NCBI GenBank assembly: GCA_947165145.1
Contig: CAMUZG010000012.1
Span: forward strand, 1 to 62,897
Length of the DNA stretch: 62,897 nucleotides
Source of the DNA: an uncultured Selenomonadales bacterium
Lineage (GTDB): Bacteria; Bacillota; Negativicutes; Selenomonadales; Selenomonadaceae
Direction of reading: 5' to 3'
A program made the translations under genes and the position numbers. Shown piece after piece: positions 50,460 to 59,429 of the stretch. The stretch's first letter is position 1; every line of letters starts with the position of its first letter. The notes below the pieces were generated by a model. The model saw only the letters and a program-made list of their open reading frames with translations, was not told the DNA's origin and made no database searches.

Positions 50460-50468
50460 TGATATAAT
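50460..50468 (+). promoter_or_regulatory. Extended -10 promoter of the G-domain gene
   Basis: TGATATAAT at 50460-50468 (TGn plus TATAAT). The -35 region is weak: TTGTCG is 20 bases upstream. Confidence 0.5.
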
Positions 50469-50493
50469 CGCCGCAAAAAGGAGGCGTGCGCTC

Positions 50494-50940
50494 ATGAAAC
50501 AGGTTGGCATTTTCGGTAAGCGCAAGAGCGGCAAATCCGCCCTTATGTACGCGCTGACAAGACAAAAAATTATACAGGACGCGGGATTCACCGCAATGGA
50601 GATTGGCGGCGTCGCGAAGGTCATGCTCGTCGATACGGTCGGCGTTGACGTTGAAGACTCCTCTGCCGAAAAATCCGCGCAAAGTGTCGAAGTCGCGCTG
50701 ATGTTAATCACAAACGATTCGTGCGATTTGGAACTGGCGTGGATTAACAAATTACGCAGAAGCGGCGTATCAGTCATCGTCGTTATCAGCATGGCGGACA
50801 CATTCGCGGACGGCGGCAAAGCTTTGGCGGCTGCTGTCGAAGAAGTTTCTGGTCAACAAACATTTTGCGTCAGCGCGGAGACCGGTAGCGGTATCATCGA
50901 ACTCGACGCAGAAATCAATCGTCGGCTCGCTAGGGGGTGA
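50494..50940 (+). CDS. Small HydF/Era-like GTPase domain protein
   Basis: 148 residues. The Walker A loop GIFGKRKSGKSALM near the N-terminus, MLVDTVGVDVEDSS (G3) and SAETGSGI (G5) resemble the G domain of the hydrogenase maturase HydF. The G4 NKxD motif is replaced around VVISMADT. The C-terminal dimerisation and iron-sulfur domains of HydF are missing, so it is a stand-alone G domain. No hydrogenase genes are near. AAGGAGG precedes the ATG. The secreted protein gene follows after six bases. Confidence 0.68.
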   Translation: MKQVGIFGKRKSGKSALMYALTRQKIIQDAGFTAMEIGGVAKVMLVDTVGVDVEDSSAEKSAQSVEVALMLITNDSCDLELAWINKLRRSGVSVIVVISMADTFADGGKALAAAVEEVSGQQTFCVSAETGSGIIELDAEINRRLARG

Positions 50941-50946
50941 ATTGCC

Positions 50947-51822
50947 TTGCTCAAAAAAATTTTTACCGCAATCATCTGCTTGACGATTCTTTTCGCCAAT
51001 GTTGAAGTCGACGCCGCGACCGAATGGTTTTGGCTCGACTCCAACGACAAATACAGCAAGTACTTCGACGCGGACAGCGTGACGGTTAACAAAAAGGTCG
51101 TCACCAAAGACGGCAGGGAAATCGCTATCGAAATTGAGGCGTGGACAAAGACAACATATTCCTACGAGGGAGCCGCCGAGACGATTAAAAATTACGGCAT
51201 AAGCAACATACTGCCTGACCCGCACTCGTTGGCTTACAGTCTGGCATTGCTCAGAATCAATCCGCAAAATCGCACACTGCAGTATATCCGCGAAGATTTT
51301 TACAACGCGAACAATCAAGTTGTCTGGTCGAAGGAAGAAGGACGCGTTAAGGAGATAACTTCCCGCACGTTTGACGAAGAATTTTATTGCGCCATTGTCG
51401 ACGAAGTTTTTCAAATGGGCGAACGTGACCGCAAACGTGCGCCCGCCGAAGAACGTTGGATTGAATTGTGGACTTATACCGATGAAGATGGCTCAACAAC
51501 GACGCTTTCCGCCGACACGACGACCATGCGCCTTAAAGGTACTAACTTGATTCTGTGGGAGTGGCAGGTTACTAAAAATTCTTCTGGCAAGACGAGTGAG
51601 ATCCGCTTCATGAAAAAATCCGTCAACTTGACGCAAGGCACCGAGGTCATCAAGGACGGTCAAACGTGGACGCCGAGCAATTCTTGGCAGGAACTCAAGG
51701 ACGATTACGACGGCGCGTACCGCATGATTAAAACCGATGAGCCTGATTACAAAGGTCTTGTTCGTCTGCGCGCTTACGTCAAGAACAATCAAAATTGGGT
51801 CAATCGCTATTCGTTGGATTAG
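50947..51822 (+). CDS. Exported protein with two related beta domains, unknown function
   Basis: 291 residues from a TTG with GGGGGTG seven bases upstream. A signal peptide ends near residue 23 (VDA). Two halves share a layout: [22 protein letters not shown] and [26 protein letters not shown] both begin strand-rich domains, like the small surface-adhesin E type repeats common in Negativicutes. No catalytic motif is visible. It sits between the G-domain gene and metA with short gaps. Confidence 0.68.
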   Translation: MLKKIFTAIICLTILFANVEVDAATEWFWLDSNDKYSKYFDADSVTVNKKVVTKDGREIAIEIEAWTKTTYSYEGAAETIKNYGISNILPDPHSLAYSLALLRINPQNRTLQYIREDFYNANNQVVWSKEEGRVKEITSRTFDEEFYCAIVDEVFQMGERDRKRAPAEERWIELWTYTDEDGSTTTLSADTTTMRLKGTNLILWEWQVTKNSSGKTSEIRFMKKSVNLTQGTEVIKDGQTWTPSNSWQELKDDYDGAYRMIKTDEPDYKGLVRLRAYVKNNQNWVNRYSLD

Positions 51823-51835
51823 GGAGGTAAAAATC

Positions 51836-52768
51836 TTGCCGATAAAAATTCCGAACAATTTGCCCGCGACGCACGTCCTTGAAAGCGAAAATATTTTCGT
51901 CATGGACGCCGACCGCGCTTATTCGCAGGATATTCGCCCGCTGAAAATTTTGATTCTCAACTTGATGCCGATAAAATCCGTCACGGAAACGCAACTACTT
52001 CGACTGCTGAGCAACACGCCGATTCAAGTCGAAGTCGATTTCATTTACACGAGCACTTATCAACCGACGCACACATCAAAAGATTATCTCACTGAATTTT
52101 ACGGGACGTTCGACGACGTTAGGCAGCAAAATTACGACGGCTTCATCATCACGGGCGCACCGATTGAGCTTGTCGAGTTCGAGGACGTTGCTTATTGGCG
52201 CGAACTCGTCGAGATAATGGAGTGGAGCAAATCGCACGCGTGGTCGACGTTCCATATTTGTTGGGGTGCTCAAGCCGCGCTGTATCATCATTACGGCATT
52301 CCAAAATATTTGTTGCCAGAAAAATTTTCGGGCGTCTACAAGCATCGGCTTTGCGTTCAGCATGAAAAACTTTTCCGTGGCTTCGATGATGAGTTTTATG
52401 TTCCGCATTCCCGCTACACTGAAATTCGCCGTGAAGATTTGGAAAAAGTTCCCGCGCTGACGATTTTGTCCGAGTCTGATGATGTCGGTGTTTATGCCGT
52501 GGCGAATCTTGGCGCGCGACAATTTTTCATCACGGGGCACGCCGAATACGACCCGAACACTTTGCGGAATGAATATGAGCGTGATGTCCGCGCAGGGCTT
52601 AATCCGAACGTGCCGCAGAATTATTATCCAAACGATGATCCGTCGCGCGAACCTGTCGTCAAGTGGCGGAGTGTGGCTCATTTGCTCTTTGCGAATTGGC
52701 TGAACTACTACGTTTATCAAGAGACGCCTTACGAGCTGGAGTCCATCAGCAGCAAATCGTTCTTATGA
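51836..52768 (+). CDS. metA: Homoserine O-acyltransferase MetA (likely acetyl-specific)
   Basis: First committed step of methionine synthesis. 310 residues from a TTG with GGAGG eight bases upstream; the longer frame lies in the previous gene. Catalytic Cys in [10 protein letters not shown], and the His and Glu in GHAEYDP. In this family the residue after TGAP.. discriminates acyl donors: Gly favours succinyl-CoA and Glu favours acetyl-CoA. Here it is [10 protein letters not shown], with Glu, so acetyl-CoA is expected. The stop codon overlaps an 18-bp inverted repeat. Confidence 0.95.
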   Translation: MPIKIPNNLPATHVLESENIFVMDADRAYSQDIRPLKILILNLMPIKSVTETQLLRLLSNTPIQVEVDFIYTSTYQPTHTSKDYLTEFYGTFDDVRQQNYDGFIITGAPIELVEFEDVAYWRELVEIMEWSKSHAWSTFHICWGAQAALYHHYGIPKYLLPEKFSGVYKHRLCVQHEKLFRGFDDEFYVPHSRYTEIRREDLEKVPALTILSESDDVGVYAVANLGARQFFITGHAEYDPNTLRNEYERDVRAGLNPNVPQNYYPNDDPSREPVVKWRSVAHLLFANWLNYYVYQETPYELESISSKSFL

Positions 52769-52827
52769 GGTTATTAGGTTAATAGGGAATTAGGTTATTA
52801 GAATTTTTGCTATTAACCTAATAACCT
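52768..52827. repeat. 18-bp perfect inverted repeat between metA and the CorC gene
   Basis: AGGTTATTAGGTTAATAG (52768-52785) and its exact reverse complement (52810-52827) flank a 24-base spacer. Further TTAGGTTA-like units lie inside and after. No T-run follows, so it is not a standard terminator. The CorC start codon is 33 bases on. Confidence 0.8.
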
Positions 52828-52859
52828 GCTAACCTATTAACCTACAAGGAGGTTTTTAA

Positions 52860-54167
52860 TTGGACATCGTGCCCATATTGCTTCAAATGGTTCTCGTCGC
52901 GTTCCTGATAGCCATGAACGGCTTCTTCGTCGCGGCGGAATTTTGTTGTGTAAAAATGCGACCGTCACGTCTGGAAACTTTGATTCAAGAAGGCAACACA
53001 CGAGCCAAATACGCTAAGAAATTAATCGACGAACTCGACGAGGCTTTGAGCGTCACGCAACTCGGAATAACGTTGGCATCGTTGGGATTGGGTTGGGTCG
53101 GCGAACCGTTCGTTGCAAGTCTCATCGCGCCGGCAATTCACGCGCTCGGCTTCAATGAAACGCTCGGTCACACAATTTCATTCGCGCTGGGATTTTCGCT
53201 GATAACCGCCATGCACATAATCTTGGGCGAACTGACTCCGAAATCAATGGCAATCGCGGCGGCTGAAAAAATCCTGCTCAACATCGCGCTACCCATGCTC
53301 ATTTTCTGGAAAGTAATGTATCCGTTCGTTTGGCTACTCAACACAACTGCGGGCTTCGTCGGACGGCATTTGGGCTTATCGGCGGCTGGTGAAGGTGAAG
53401 TCGCGCACAACGCTCAAGAAATTCGTCTGCTGATGAAAGAAAGTCGCAAGCAAGGGCTAGTTGACGATACGGAAGTTGATTTCGTCGATAACGTCTTTGA
53501 CTTCGCTGAACGCAACGTCCGCGAAATTATGGTTCCGCGCCCCGATATGGTCTGCCTTTATCTGAACAAAAGCTACGAAGAAAATTTGGCGACGATTCTC
53601 GACGAGGAGATGACGCGCTACCCGATTTGCAACGAAGATAAAGATCACATAGTCGGCTTCCTGCACGTCAAAGATTTGATTCAACTCATGTTGCAAGGTA
53701 AACGCAAGCCGAGTTTGAAAAAATTAGCGCGAAAAGTTTTCTTCGTGCCGGAGAGCATGGACGTCAGCGTTTTGCTCGACACAATGCAAAAAAATCGTTC
53801 GCAGCTGGCAATCGTCGTTGACGAATACGGCGGGACAACCGGCATGGTCACAATCGAAGACATCATCGAGGAAATTGTCGGCGACATTCAAGACGAATTC
53901 GACGAGGAACGCCCCGACGCTGAGAAACGCGCCGATAATCTTTATTCAATCGACGCCAAAATGTTGCTTGAGGAACTTGAAGACGAATTCGGCATTACGA
54001 TTGACGATGAGGACGTTGACACTGTGGGCGGCTGGCTCAACGACAAACTCGGCGGCGAACCCAAAGTCGGACAATCTGCGGCGTGCAACGGCAACACTTT
54101 CTACGTCGAGGAAGTCGAAGGCTTGCGAATTACCCGCGTATTGATTCGTTTGGCTAAGGTCAGCTGA
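52860..54167 (+). CDS. CNNM/CorC (HlyC) family membrane protein with CBS pair
   Basis: 435 residues from a TTG with AAGGAGG upstream. An N-terminal DUF21/CNNM membrane domain has about four helices (AMNGFFVAAEF, then GELTPKSMAI). Two CBS domains follow (MVPRPDMVCLYLNKS and DEYGGTTGMVTIEDIIEEIVGDI), then a C-terminal CorC_HlyC domain. Relatives are implicated in Mg2+ or Co2+ efflux; the historical hemolysin name is not supported functionally. Monocistronic or weakly linked to metA. Confidence 0.92.
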   Translation: MDIVPILLQMVLVAFLIAMNGFFVAAEFCCVKMRPSRLETLIQEGNTRAKYAKKLIDELDEALSVTQLGITLASLGLGWVGEPFVASLIAPAIHALGFNETLGHTISFALGFSLITAMHIILGELTPKSMAIAAAEKILLNIALPMLIFWKVMYPFVWLLNTTAGFVGRHLGLSAAGEGEVAHNAQEIRLLMKESRKQGLVDDTEVDFVDNVFDFAERNVREIMVPRPDMVCLYLNKSYEENLATILDEEMTRYPICNEDKDHIVGFLHVKDLIQLMLQGKRKPSLKKLARKVFFVPESMDVSVLLDTMQKNRSQLAIVVDEYGGTTGMVTIEDIIEEIVGDIQDEFDEERPDAEKRADNLYSIDAKMLLEELEDEFGITIDDEDVDTVGGWLNDKLGGEPKVGQSAACNGNTFYVEEVEGLRITRVLIRLAKVS

Positions 54168-54210
54168 TTTGCCGACAGCGCAAGTCATTACAGCTTATAG
54201 CTTTTAGGTT

Positions 54211-54252
54211 AGGTTTGTAATTCCAAATTTCAAATTCCTAATTCCACATTGA
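54211..54252 (+). repeat. Heptamer intergenic repeat, site 7
   Basis: AATTCCAAATTTCAAATTCCTAATTCCACATT lies between the CorC gene and the aminotransferase gene. Confidence 0.65.
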
Positions 54253-54270
54253 TAAAAGGGAGTGTCTTTA

Positions 54271-55443
54271 ATGGTATCAGCCAAAATGTACGAACTCGGA
54301 ACGAAGAAGTCGACAATCCGCACGATTTTTGAATTCGGGCGCAAACGTGCCGCAGAAGTCGGTGAAGAAAATATTTTCGATTTCAGCTTGGGCAACCCGA
54401 ACGTCCCGACGCCCGATTTTGTTCGCGACGCCGCGATTGACATTTTGCAGACTTACGAGCCCGCGCAGGTTCACGGCTACACAGTCGCGCCCGGCAATCC
54501 GCAAGTTCGCGAAACGCTTGCCGCGAGCATCAACGCACGATTCGGCACGAACTTCACGGGGAAAAATCTTTTCGTCACGAGCGGAGCCGCCGCCGCGATA
54601 ACGATTTGTTTCAAAGCACTTGCCGAGGCTGGCGACGAGTTCATCACCTTTGCGCCGTATTTCCCCGAATACAAAATTTTCGTCGAATCCGTCGGTGCAA
54701 CGCTCAAAGTTGTCAAGCCGCGTCCCGCTGATTGGCAGATTGATTTCGACGACTTCCAAAAACTTTTGTCGCCCAAAACCAAAGCGGTCATCATCAATTC
54801 GCCGAACAATCCGAGCGGTGCAGTTTATTCGCGCGAGACAATCGCTAAGCTCACGGACATTTTGAAGGCTCAAGACCACGAGATATTTTTGATTTGCGAC
54901 GAACCTTATCGCGAGCTGGCTTACGGCGTCGAAGTGCCTTGGGTCACGAATTTTTATGCAAACACGCTCGTCTGCTATTCCTACAGCAAAAGTTTTTCTC
55001 TGCCCGGCGAACGTATCGGTTATATCGTCGTGCCCGATGAAGTTGCGAACTTCAACGCGGTTTACGGTGCGATTGCGGGTGCCGCACGAGTTGTGACGCA
55101 TGTCAACGCGCCGAGTCTGTGGCAGTTGGTCGTTGCGAAATGTGCTGGCAAAACCGTCGACATTACGCCGTACGAACGCAACGGAAAGCTCCTTTACGAC
55201 GGGCTGATTGCCGCAGGTTTCGAGTGCGTCAAGCCGCAAGGTGCGTTCTATCTGTTCCCGAAGGCGTTGGAGGCTGACGATTACGCTTTCTGCGAACGTG
55301 CCAAGAAATACGATTTGCTGTTGGTGCCTGGTGCCGATTTCGGTGCGGCGGGATATTTTCGCGCGGCGTACTGCATAAAGACCGAGACCATTGAACGTTC
55401 CCTGCCGTTGTTCAAAAAATTGGCGGAAGAATATCGGAGTTGA
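54271..55443 (+). CDS. PLP-dependent aminotransferase (class I/II)
   Basis: 390 residues, fold-type I. FSLGNPNVPTPDFV near the N-terminus, the aromatic/glycine cofactor region VTSGAAAAI, NSPNNPSGAVYSRE, DEPYRELAYG and the PLP lysine in SYSKSFSLPGERIGY are present. Similar to bacterial aspartate/tyrosine-type aminotransferases; the amino donor is not predictable by eye. The ATG at 54271 has GGGAG eight bases upstream; a GTG three codons before it is inside that spacing. It overlaps the control region of the next gene by proximity (4-base gap). Confidence 0.92.
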   Translation: MVSAKMYELGTKKSTIRTIFEFGRKRAAEVGEENIFDFSLGNPNVPTPDFVRDAAIDILQTYEPAQVHGYTVAPGNPQVRETLAASINARFGTNFTGKNLFVTSGAAAAITICFKALAEAGDEFITFAPYFPEYKIFVESVGATLKVVKPRPADWQIDFDDFQKLLSPKTKAVIINSPNNPSGAVYSRETIAKLTDILKAQDHEIFLICDEPYRELAYGVEVPWVTNFYANTLVCYSYSKSFSLPGERIGYIVVPDEVANFNAVYGAIAGAARVVTHVNAPSLWQLVVAKCAGKTVDITPYERNGKLLYDGLIAAGFECVKPQGAFYLFPKALEADDYAFCERAKKYDLLLVPGADFGAAGYFRAAYCIKTETIERSLPLFKKLAEEYRS

Positions 55444-55447
55444 GCTC

Positions 55448-56332
55448 ATGAAAAAAATTTTATGTCTTGTGCTGATTGTGCTGACGTTCGCGATGACGAG
55501 TTGCGGCTCCGAAAAAAAAGATGACAAACTCAAAATCGTCACGTCGTTTTATCCGATGTATCTTGCCACGCTGAACATTACCCGCGGCGTAAATAACGTT
55601 GAGGTCGTGAACTTGACGCCGCCGCAGACTGGTTGCCTGCACGATTATCAACTCACGCCCGAAGACATGAAGACGCTTGAGACGGCGGACATTTTCGTTG
55701 TCAACGGCTTAGGCATGGAAAATTTTCTCGACAAAGTCACCGAGGCGCGACCCGACTTGAAAATCATCAACGCGTCCGACACGCCCGCGATTGTGCCGAT
55801 TATGGAAAACGGCGTCCCCAATCCGCACGTTTGGTTGAGCATCACCTACGCGATTGCTCAAGTCAAAAATATTTCGTCTAAGCTGTGCGAAATCGACCCT
55901 GCACACGCCGACAAGTACAAACGTTGCACGTTGGATTACGTCGACGAGCTGACGACACTGCGCGACGAAATTCATTTTTCGTTGGACATGTTGCAGAACA
56001 AAGAAATCGTGACGTTCCACGAGGCGTTCCCGTATTTGGCGTCGGAATTCGGCTTGAAAGTCGCGGCAGTCATCGAGCACGAACCAGGCACGGAGCCTTC
56101 GCCGCAAGAACTCGCTGAGACGATTGAAAAAATCAACGCGCTACCCGTCAAAGTCATATTCACCGAGCCGCAATACTCATCAAAAGCAGCGGAGACCATC
56201 GCACGCGAAACGGGCGCGAAAATCTTTGAACTCGACCCAATCGTCACGGGCGAAGCAAAGCCCGAAAATTTATTGAACTACGTCGACAGAATGCTGACGA
56301 ACACTTTGACGATAATCAAAGCCCTGTCGTAA
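55448..56332 (+). CDS. Zinc/manganese ABC transporter-type substrate-binding lipoprotein
   Basis: 294 residues. A signal peptide with lipobox TSC (Cys near residue 18). ZnuA/cluster A-I fold with predicted metal ligands His in GCLHDYQLTPEDM, NPHVWLS and TFHEAFPYLA, plus an acid in FTEPQYSS. The His-rich loop of many ZnuA proteins is absent, so Zn versus Mn is open. It starts four bases after the aminotransferase stop. The permease and ATPase genes do not follow; an IS remnant does. Confidence 0.9.
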   Translation: MKKILCLVLIVLTFAMTSCGSEKKDDKLKIVTSFYPMYLATLNITRGVNNVEVVNLTPPQTGCLHDYQLTPEDMKTLETADIFVVNGLGMENFLDKVTEARPDLKIINASDTPAIVPIMENGVPNPHVWLSITYAIAQVKNISSKLCEIDPAHADKYKRCTLDYVDELTTLRDEIHFSLDMLQNKEIVTFHEAFPYLASEFGLKVAAVIEHEPGTEPSPQELAETIEKINALPVKVIFTEPQYSSKAAETIARETGAKIFELDPIVTGEAKPENLLNYVDRMLTNTLTIIKALS

Positions 56333-56349
56333 ATTTTGTGCGCATATTG

Positions 56350-56385
56350 AAAAAGAGCCGTCGTTAGTGGCGACTCTTTTTTTTA
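56350..56385. terminator. Terminator of the metal-binding lipoprotein gene
   Basis: AAGAGCCGTCG-ttag-TGGCGACTCTT imperfect stem followed by T8; it also reads as a terminator on the minus strand. Confidence 0.75.
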
Positions 56386-56391
56386 TCATAC

Positions 56392-56759
56392 GCGCCGTAA
56401 GACCCCTAGCTTTAGCTATGGGGATATAAGGCGCATATTGACTTTCAAAACTAACAAATGTAAAATAAAAATCTAAAGAATATTGAGGAAAGGAGAAGTC
56501 TTGCGTTTGAAAACAGCTGAAATCGAAAACCAAGTGCTTAAAAAAGCGGTAGGCTGTTTAGCAAGAAACAGGGCGCGTGTACCGTCCTCCTGGCAATTTA
56601 AAGACCTTGCCCGGTAGGAGCCGCAGAAGTGATAGGTCACAAGTACACATCTACCGTGGGACACACGGGAAGTTACGCTTGTGGAGAGAGTGTAAGACGC
56701 ATTGCGCAGTTCTCTTTGAAGCAAGAATCCCTCCGGCTTTAGCCGTGGGGAGTGTCAAG
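56392..56759 (+). mobile_element. IS200/IS605-family remnant with left- and right-end hairpins
   Basis: The left end has nested hairpins: GCGCC (56392-56396) with GGCGC (56430-56434), and inside it CCCCTAGC-ttta-GCTATGGGG. The right end has ATCCCTCCGGC-ttta-GCCGTGGGGAGTGTCAAG (56727-56759), the form typical of IS605-group right ends. In between is a TnpB C-terminal remnant and structured sequence. No tnpA and no full tnpB remain. The length, about 370 bp, fits a non-autonomous derivative that could retain an omega-RNA-like transcript. Confidence 0.7.
56602..56742 (+). pseudogene. TnpB C-terminal remnant
   Basis: An in-frame stretch of 46 codons between stops. It reads GHTGSYACGESVRR followed by SLKQESLRL, the characteristic end of IS605 OrfB/TnpB proteins. 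The RuvC and zinc-finger parts are gone. In intact elements this DNA also encodes the guide-RNA scaffold. Confidence 0.65.
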
Positions 56760-57576
56760 ATAATGCGTTCGATAATTTCGCGAATTCTTCAAGGCTCAAC
56801 GTTTCTGCGCGGCGTGTGACGTCAATTCCCGACGACAAAATTTTTTCTTTGGAAAAACCCGCGCCCGTCAACGAGTTCAGCAAAGTCTTTCGTCGTTGAG
56901 CAAATGCCGCACGCACGACCTTAACGAAAAATTCTTCGTCGACAGCAAACGATTGACGCCGCACATCGCAGACGACAACCGCGCTTGTGACTTCGGGCGA
57001 AGGCAAAAAACTTTCTGGCGGCACGTCAAAGGCGATTCGCGGCTGTGAACGGAACTGCACCGCAACCGACAACGCCCCGTAAATTTTCGTGCCTGGCGAA
57101 GCAACCATACGCTCCGCAACTTCGCGCTGAACCATAGTCACGATTTTTGTCACGGGCAAATTTTTTTCCAGCAACGTCAACAAAATCTGCGTCGTGATGT
57201 AGTACGGCAAGTTCGCCGCGACTTTGAACGGTCTCGGCATAAGTTCGGCGATGTTCAGCTTGAGTATGTCGCCTTCGACGAGACGGAAATTTTCGTAGCC
57301 CGCAAGTGTTTCTTTGAGCACGGCGGGTAATTTTTTATCGAGTTCGACTGCCGTGACGTGTGCGCCCGCCTCAAGTAAGCCTTGCGTCAACGTGCCGATT
57401 CCCGGTCCGATTTCTAAAACTTCGTCGCCCGCGCAGATTTCAGCCGCTTCAACGATTTGTCTGACGATTTGAGCGTCGATTAAAAAATTTTGTCCGAGAC
57501 CTTTAACGGCACGCAATTTGAATTTTTTCAAGATGTGCCGTGTCGCGAACGGGTCAGCTATCAGCGGGTGCAACAT
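56755..57576 (-). CDS. rsmA: 16S rRNA dimethyladenosine transferase RsmA (KsgA)
   Basis: Dimethylates two adenosines in the 3' hairpin of 16S rRNA. 273 residues. KGLGQNFLID, the SAM motif LEIGPGIGTLTQGL, NLPYYITT (NLPY catalytic motif) and FLPSPEVTSAVV are intact. GGAGG lies nine bases before the ATG, within the end of rnmV (23-base overlap). Its TGA stop is inside the TGTCAAG at the right end of the IS remnant, so its last residues may have been rewritten by the insertion. Confidence 0.96.
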   Translation of the reverse strand: MLHPLIADPFATRHILKKFKLRAVKGLGQNFLIDAQIVRQIVEAAEICAGDEVLEIGPGIGTLTQGLLEAGAHVTAVELDKKLPAVLKETLAGYENFRLVEGDILKLNIAELMPRPFKVAANLPYYITTQILLTLLEKNLPVTKIVTMVQREVAERMVASPGTKIYGALSVAVQFRSQPRIAFDVPPESFLPSPEVTSAVVVCDVRRQSFAVDEEFFVKVVRAAFAQRRKTLLNSLTGAGFSKEKILSSGIDVTRRAETLSLEEFAKLSNALS

Positions 57577-58099
57577 TTTTCAAAGCCTCCGTGAATTCTG
57601 CGCGCGTGACGCCGTAATTGTTGAGCCGCCGCACAAATGTTTTGACGTTGCCGTAACCGATGCCGAGAATTGCGCCGATTTTGTCGCGACGTTTGGAGCT
57701 GTCCTCGCCGCCCGCAAGTTTGAACGCAACCATTTCAGCCGCCGTGAATTCTTCGCGGGGATTGATTTCGAGCGTGCGAACTTTGCTCAAAGCCTTGCGG
57801 ATTGATTCGGGTGACGCCTGTTCAATGCCAACGTCGTCATTAGCAGTTGCCTCGTCGCGTGGAATGTAAGCGTGTTTTGCCGCAGGGAAATGTTTCGACA
57901 AAAAATTTCTGATGTTCTCGCCCGCCGAATCAGGATCAGTCAAAATGATTATCCCGCGCCGTTTGTAGGCAGCCGCAATGTCTTGGAGTGTGCGCCGACT
58001 AAAATGAAAGCCGCCCGTCGTTATGCAATCTGCCTTGACTGCACGATTGACGGCGGCCACGTCGGATTTGCCTTCGACAATCAAAACTTCCTTCAGCAA
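57554..58099 (-). CDS. rnmV: Ribonuclease M5
   Basis: Matures 5S rRNA in Firmicutes. About 181 residues. An N-terminal TOPRIM domain has the Glu in VLIVEGKSD and the DxD in ILTDPDSAG; the C-terminal M5 domain carries KIGAILGIGYGNVKTF. The start is probably the TTG at 58099, six bases after GAGGTG; a GTG at 58108 is part of that site. Its overlap with rsmA is the common Firmicutes arrangement. Confidence 0.94.
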   Translation of the reverse strand: MLKEVLIVEGKSDVAAVNRAVKADCITTGGFHFSRRTLQDIAAAYKRRGIIILTDPDSAGENIRNFLSKHFPAAKHAYIPRDEATANDDVGIEQASPESIRKALSKVRTLEINPREEFTAAEMVAFKLAGGEDSSKRRDKIGAILGIGYGNVKTFVRRLNNYGVTRAEFTEALKNVAPADS

Positions 58100-58116
58100 A
58101 AAATTCACCTCAAAAA

Positions 58117-59412
58117 TTAAACCATTTTCTCCAACTGTTCAAAGCCCGCGATAATTTCCTGCGGCGTGATTTGCGTGATACAATGCGCTTCGGGGTGATG
58201 ACAACCACCATAAACAGGCGGCAATGTTTCGCATTCGTCAAGCTGATGAGCGGGGCGCAGGACAACCGTTTTGGTTTGATACGGCGGAAAACGATGATAC
58301 TCGCTCAAAAAAGCGTTCAAAATATTTTCCCTGTCGACTGCCTCACGATAAAGGGCAAGCACGGGAATTTTCGCAGCCGCCGCCATGTGCATATTGCCAG
58401 TAACGTTGCCGAGATAAAAATCCGCTTGAGCCGTGAGAGCTTCGGATTCGCGCAACGACGTTTTGCCGACGAGATTTAAAATTTTTCCGTGCGGAAGATT
58501 TTGTTCGAGAAAGTTTGCGGCGTCGAGCTCCGAACTGTCACCGACAACGACGAAGACCAAATTTTTCTTTGCAAGTTCAGTGAGCGCGATTAAATATTTT
58601 TCGACGGGATAACATCTGCTTGCCTCCCGCGCACCAATGCCAAGCACAACTTTCTTGCACGCGGGCGGAATGTCTTCAAGCAATTCTTTCGCGCGATAAG
58701 TATCTGCCGACGTGTAAAAAAGTTCCATGTTCGTTTGAGTGATTTTGAACCCCGCAGTTTGCAAGAGATAAAAATTTTTCTCGGCGTCGCTTACAACGTT
58801 TCGGGGCGTCACGATATTTTTCGTCAGCAACAATTTATCTTGCGCGGCAACTTGCGGCGGCGGGTCACCCGTCCAATTTTTCAAAGGATATGAGCTGTAA
58901 CCGATTCGTTCGCGAGCACCGCTGAGCCACGCCATAACCAAATGAAAAAAAGTATCAGTACTCCAACGCGGCGAGAATGCGATTGAAAATTTCCTCTGCC
59001 AAAGATTGTCGCGACAAAAGACAGCGATTCTTTCCATGACATTAACGAAATTTCCCGCCAGCAAATTTCTGTCGAAGGACAAAACTTCGTTGACATATGG
59101 ACACAGCTCGACGACGGGGCGAACATCGCTGCAAACAAGCAAAGTTATTCGCGCACGGGGAAAATTTGCACGAACTTCACGGATAAAGCCCGAAGTTAAA
59201 ATCATGTCGCCGATTGCGTCGAAGCGCACGATTAAAATATTTTCCACGCCCGAAGAAATTTTTTCGCGGAAGCCGAGACGTTTGAATTCTTCCTCTGCAC
59301 GCGCCAAAAATTGTCCGTAAGCTTGCGACGGGGCTTTGCGCATTGCTCTGAAAAATTCGCCGAAAAAGAGATTCAATTTTTCGTGAGTTGGTGCCATAAG
59401 ATAAGTTGCCAC
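58117..59412 (-). CDS. Family 9 glycosyltransferase (heptosyltransferase-like)
   Basis: 431 residues from GTG 59412, with GGGGGA six bases upstream. After an N-terminal helical extension of about 55 residues comes the GT9 start ILIVRFDAIGDMILT, then VLGIGAREASRCYP and the C-terminal nucleotide-sugar loop VGNVTGNMHMAAA. A Cys/His cluster (YGGCHHPEAHC) lies near the C-terminus and could bind a metal. Likely adds a sugar in LPS core assembly. It sits between tmk and rnmV. Confidence 0.9.
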   Translation of the reverse strand: MATYLMAPTHEKLNLFFGEFFRAMRKAPSQAYGQFLARAEEEFKRLGFREKISSGVENILIVRFDAIGDMILTSGFIREVRANFPRARITLLVCSDVRPVVELCPYVNEVLSFDRNLLAGNFVNVMERIAVFCRDNLWQRKFSIAFSPRWSTDTFFHLVMAWLSGARERIGYSSYPLKNWTGDPPPQVAAQDKLLLTKNIVTPRNVVSDAEKNFYLLQTAGFKITQTNMELFYTSADTYRAKELLEDIPPACKKVVLGIGAREASRCYPVEKYLIALTELAKKNLVFVVVGDSSELDAANFLEQNLPHGKILNLVGKTSLRESEALTAQADFYLGNVTGNMHMAAAAKIPVLALYREAVDRENILNAFLSEYHRFPPYQTKTVVLRPAHQLDECETLPPVYGGCHHPEAHCITQITPQEIIAGFEQLEKMV

Positions 59413-59429
59413 TAAAGTTCCCCCTTGAA

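Noticed and set aside
54277-55542. 421-codon minus-strand open frame opposite the aminotransferase
   Set aside because: The plus strand has full aminotransferase motifs including the PLP lysine. The antisense product shows low-complexity composition and no motif.
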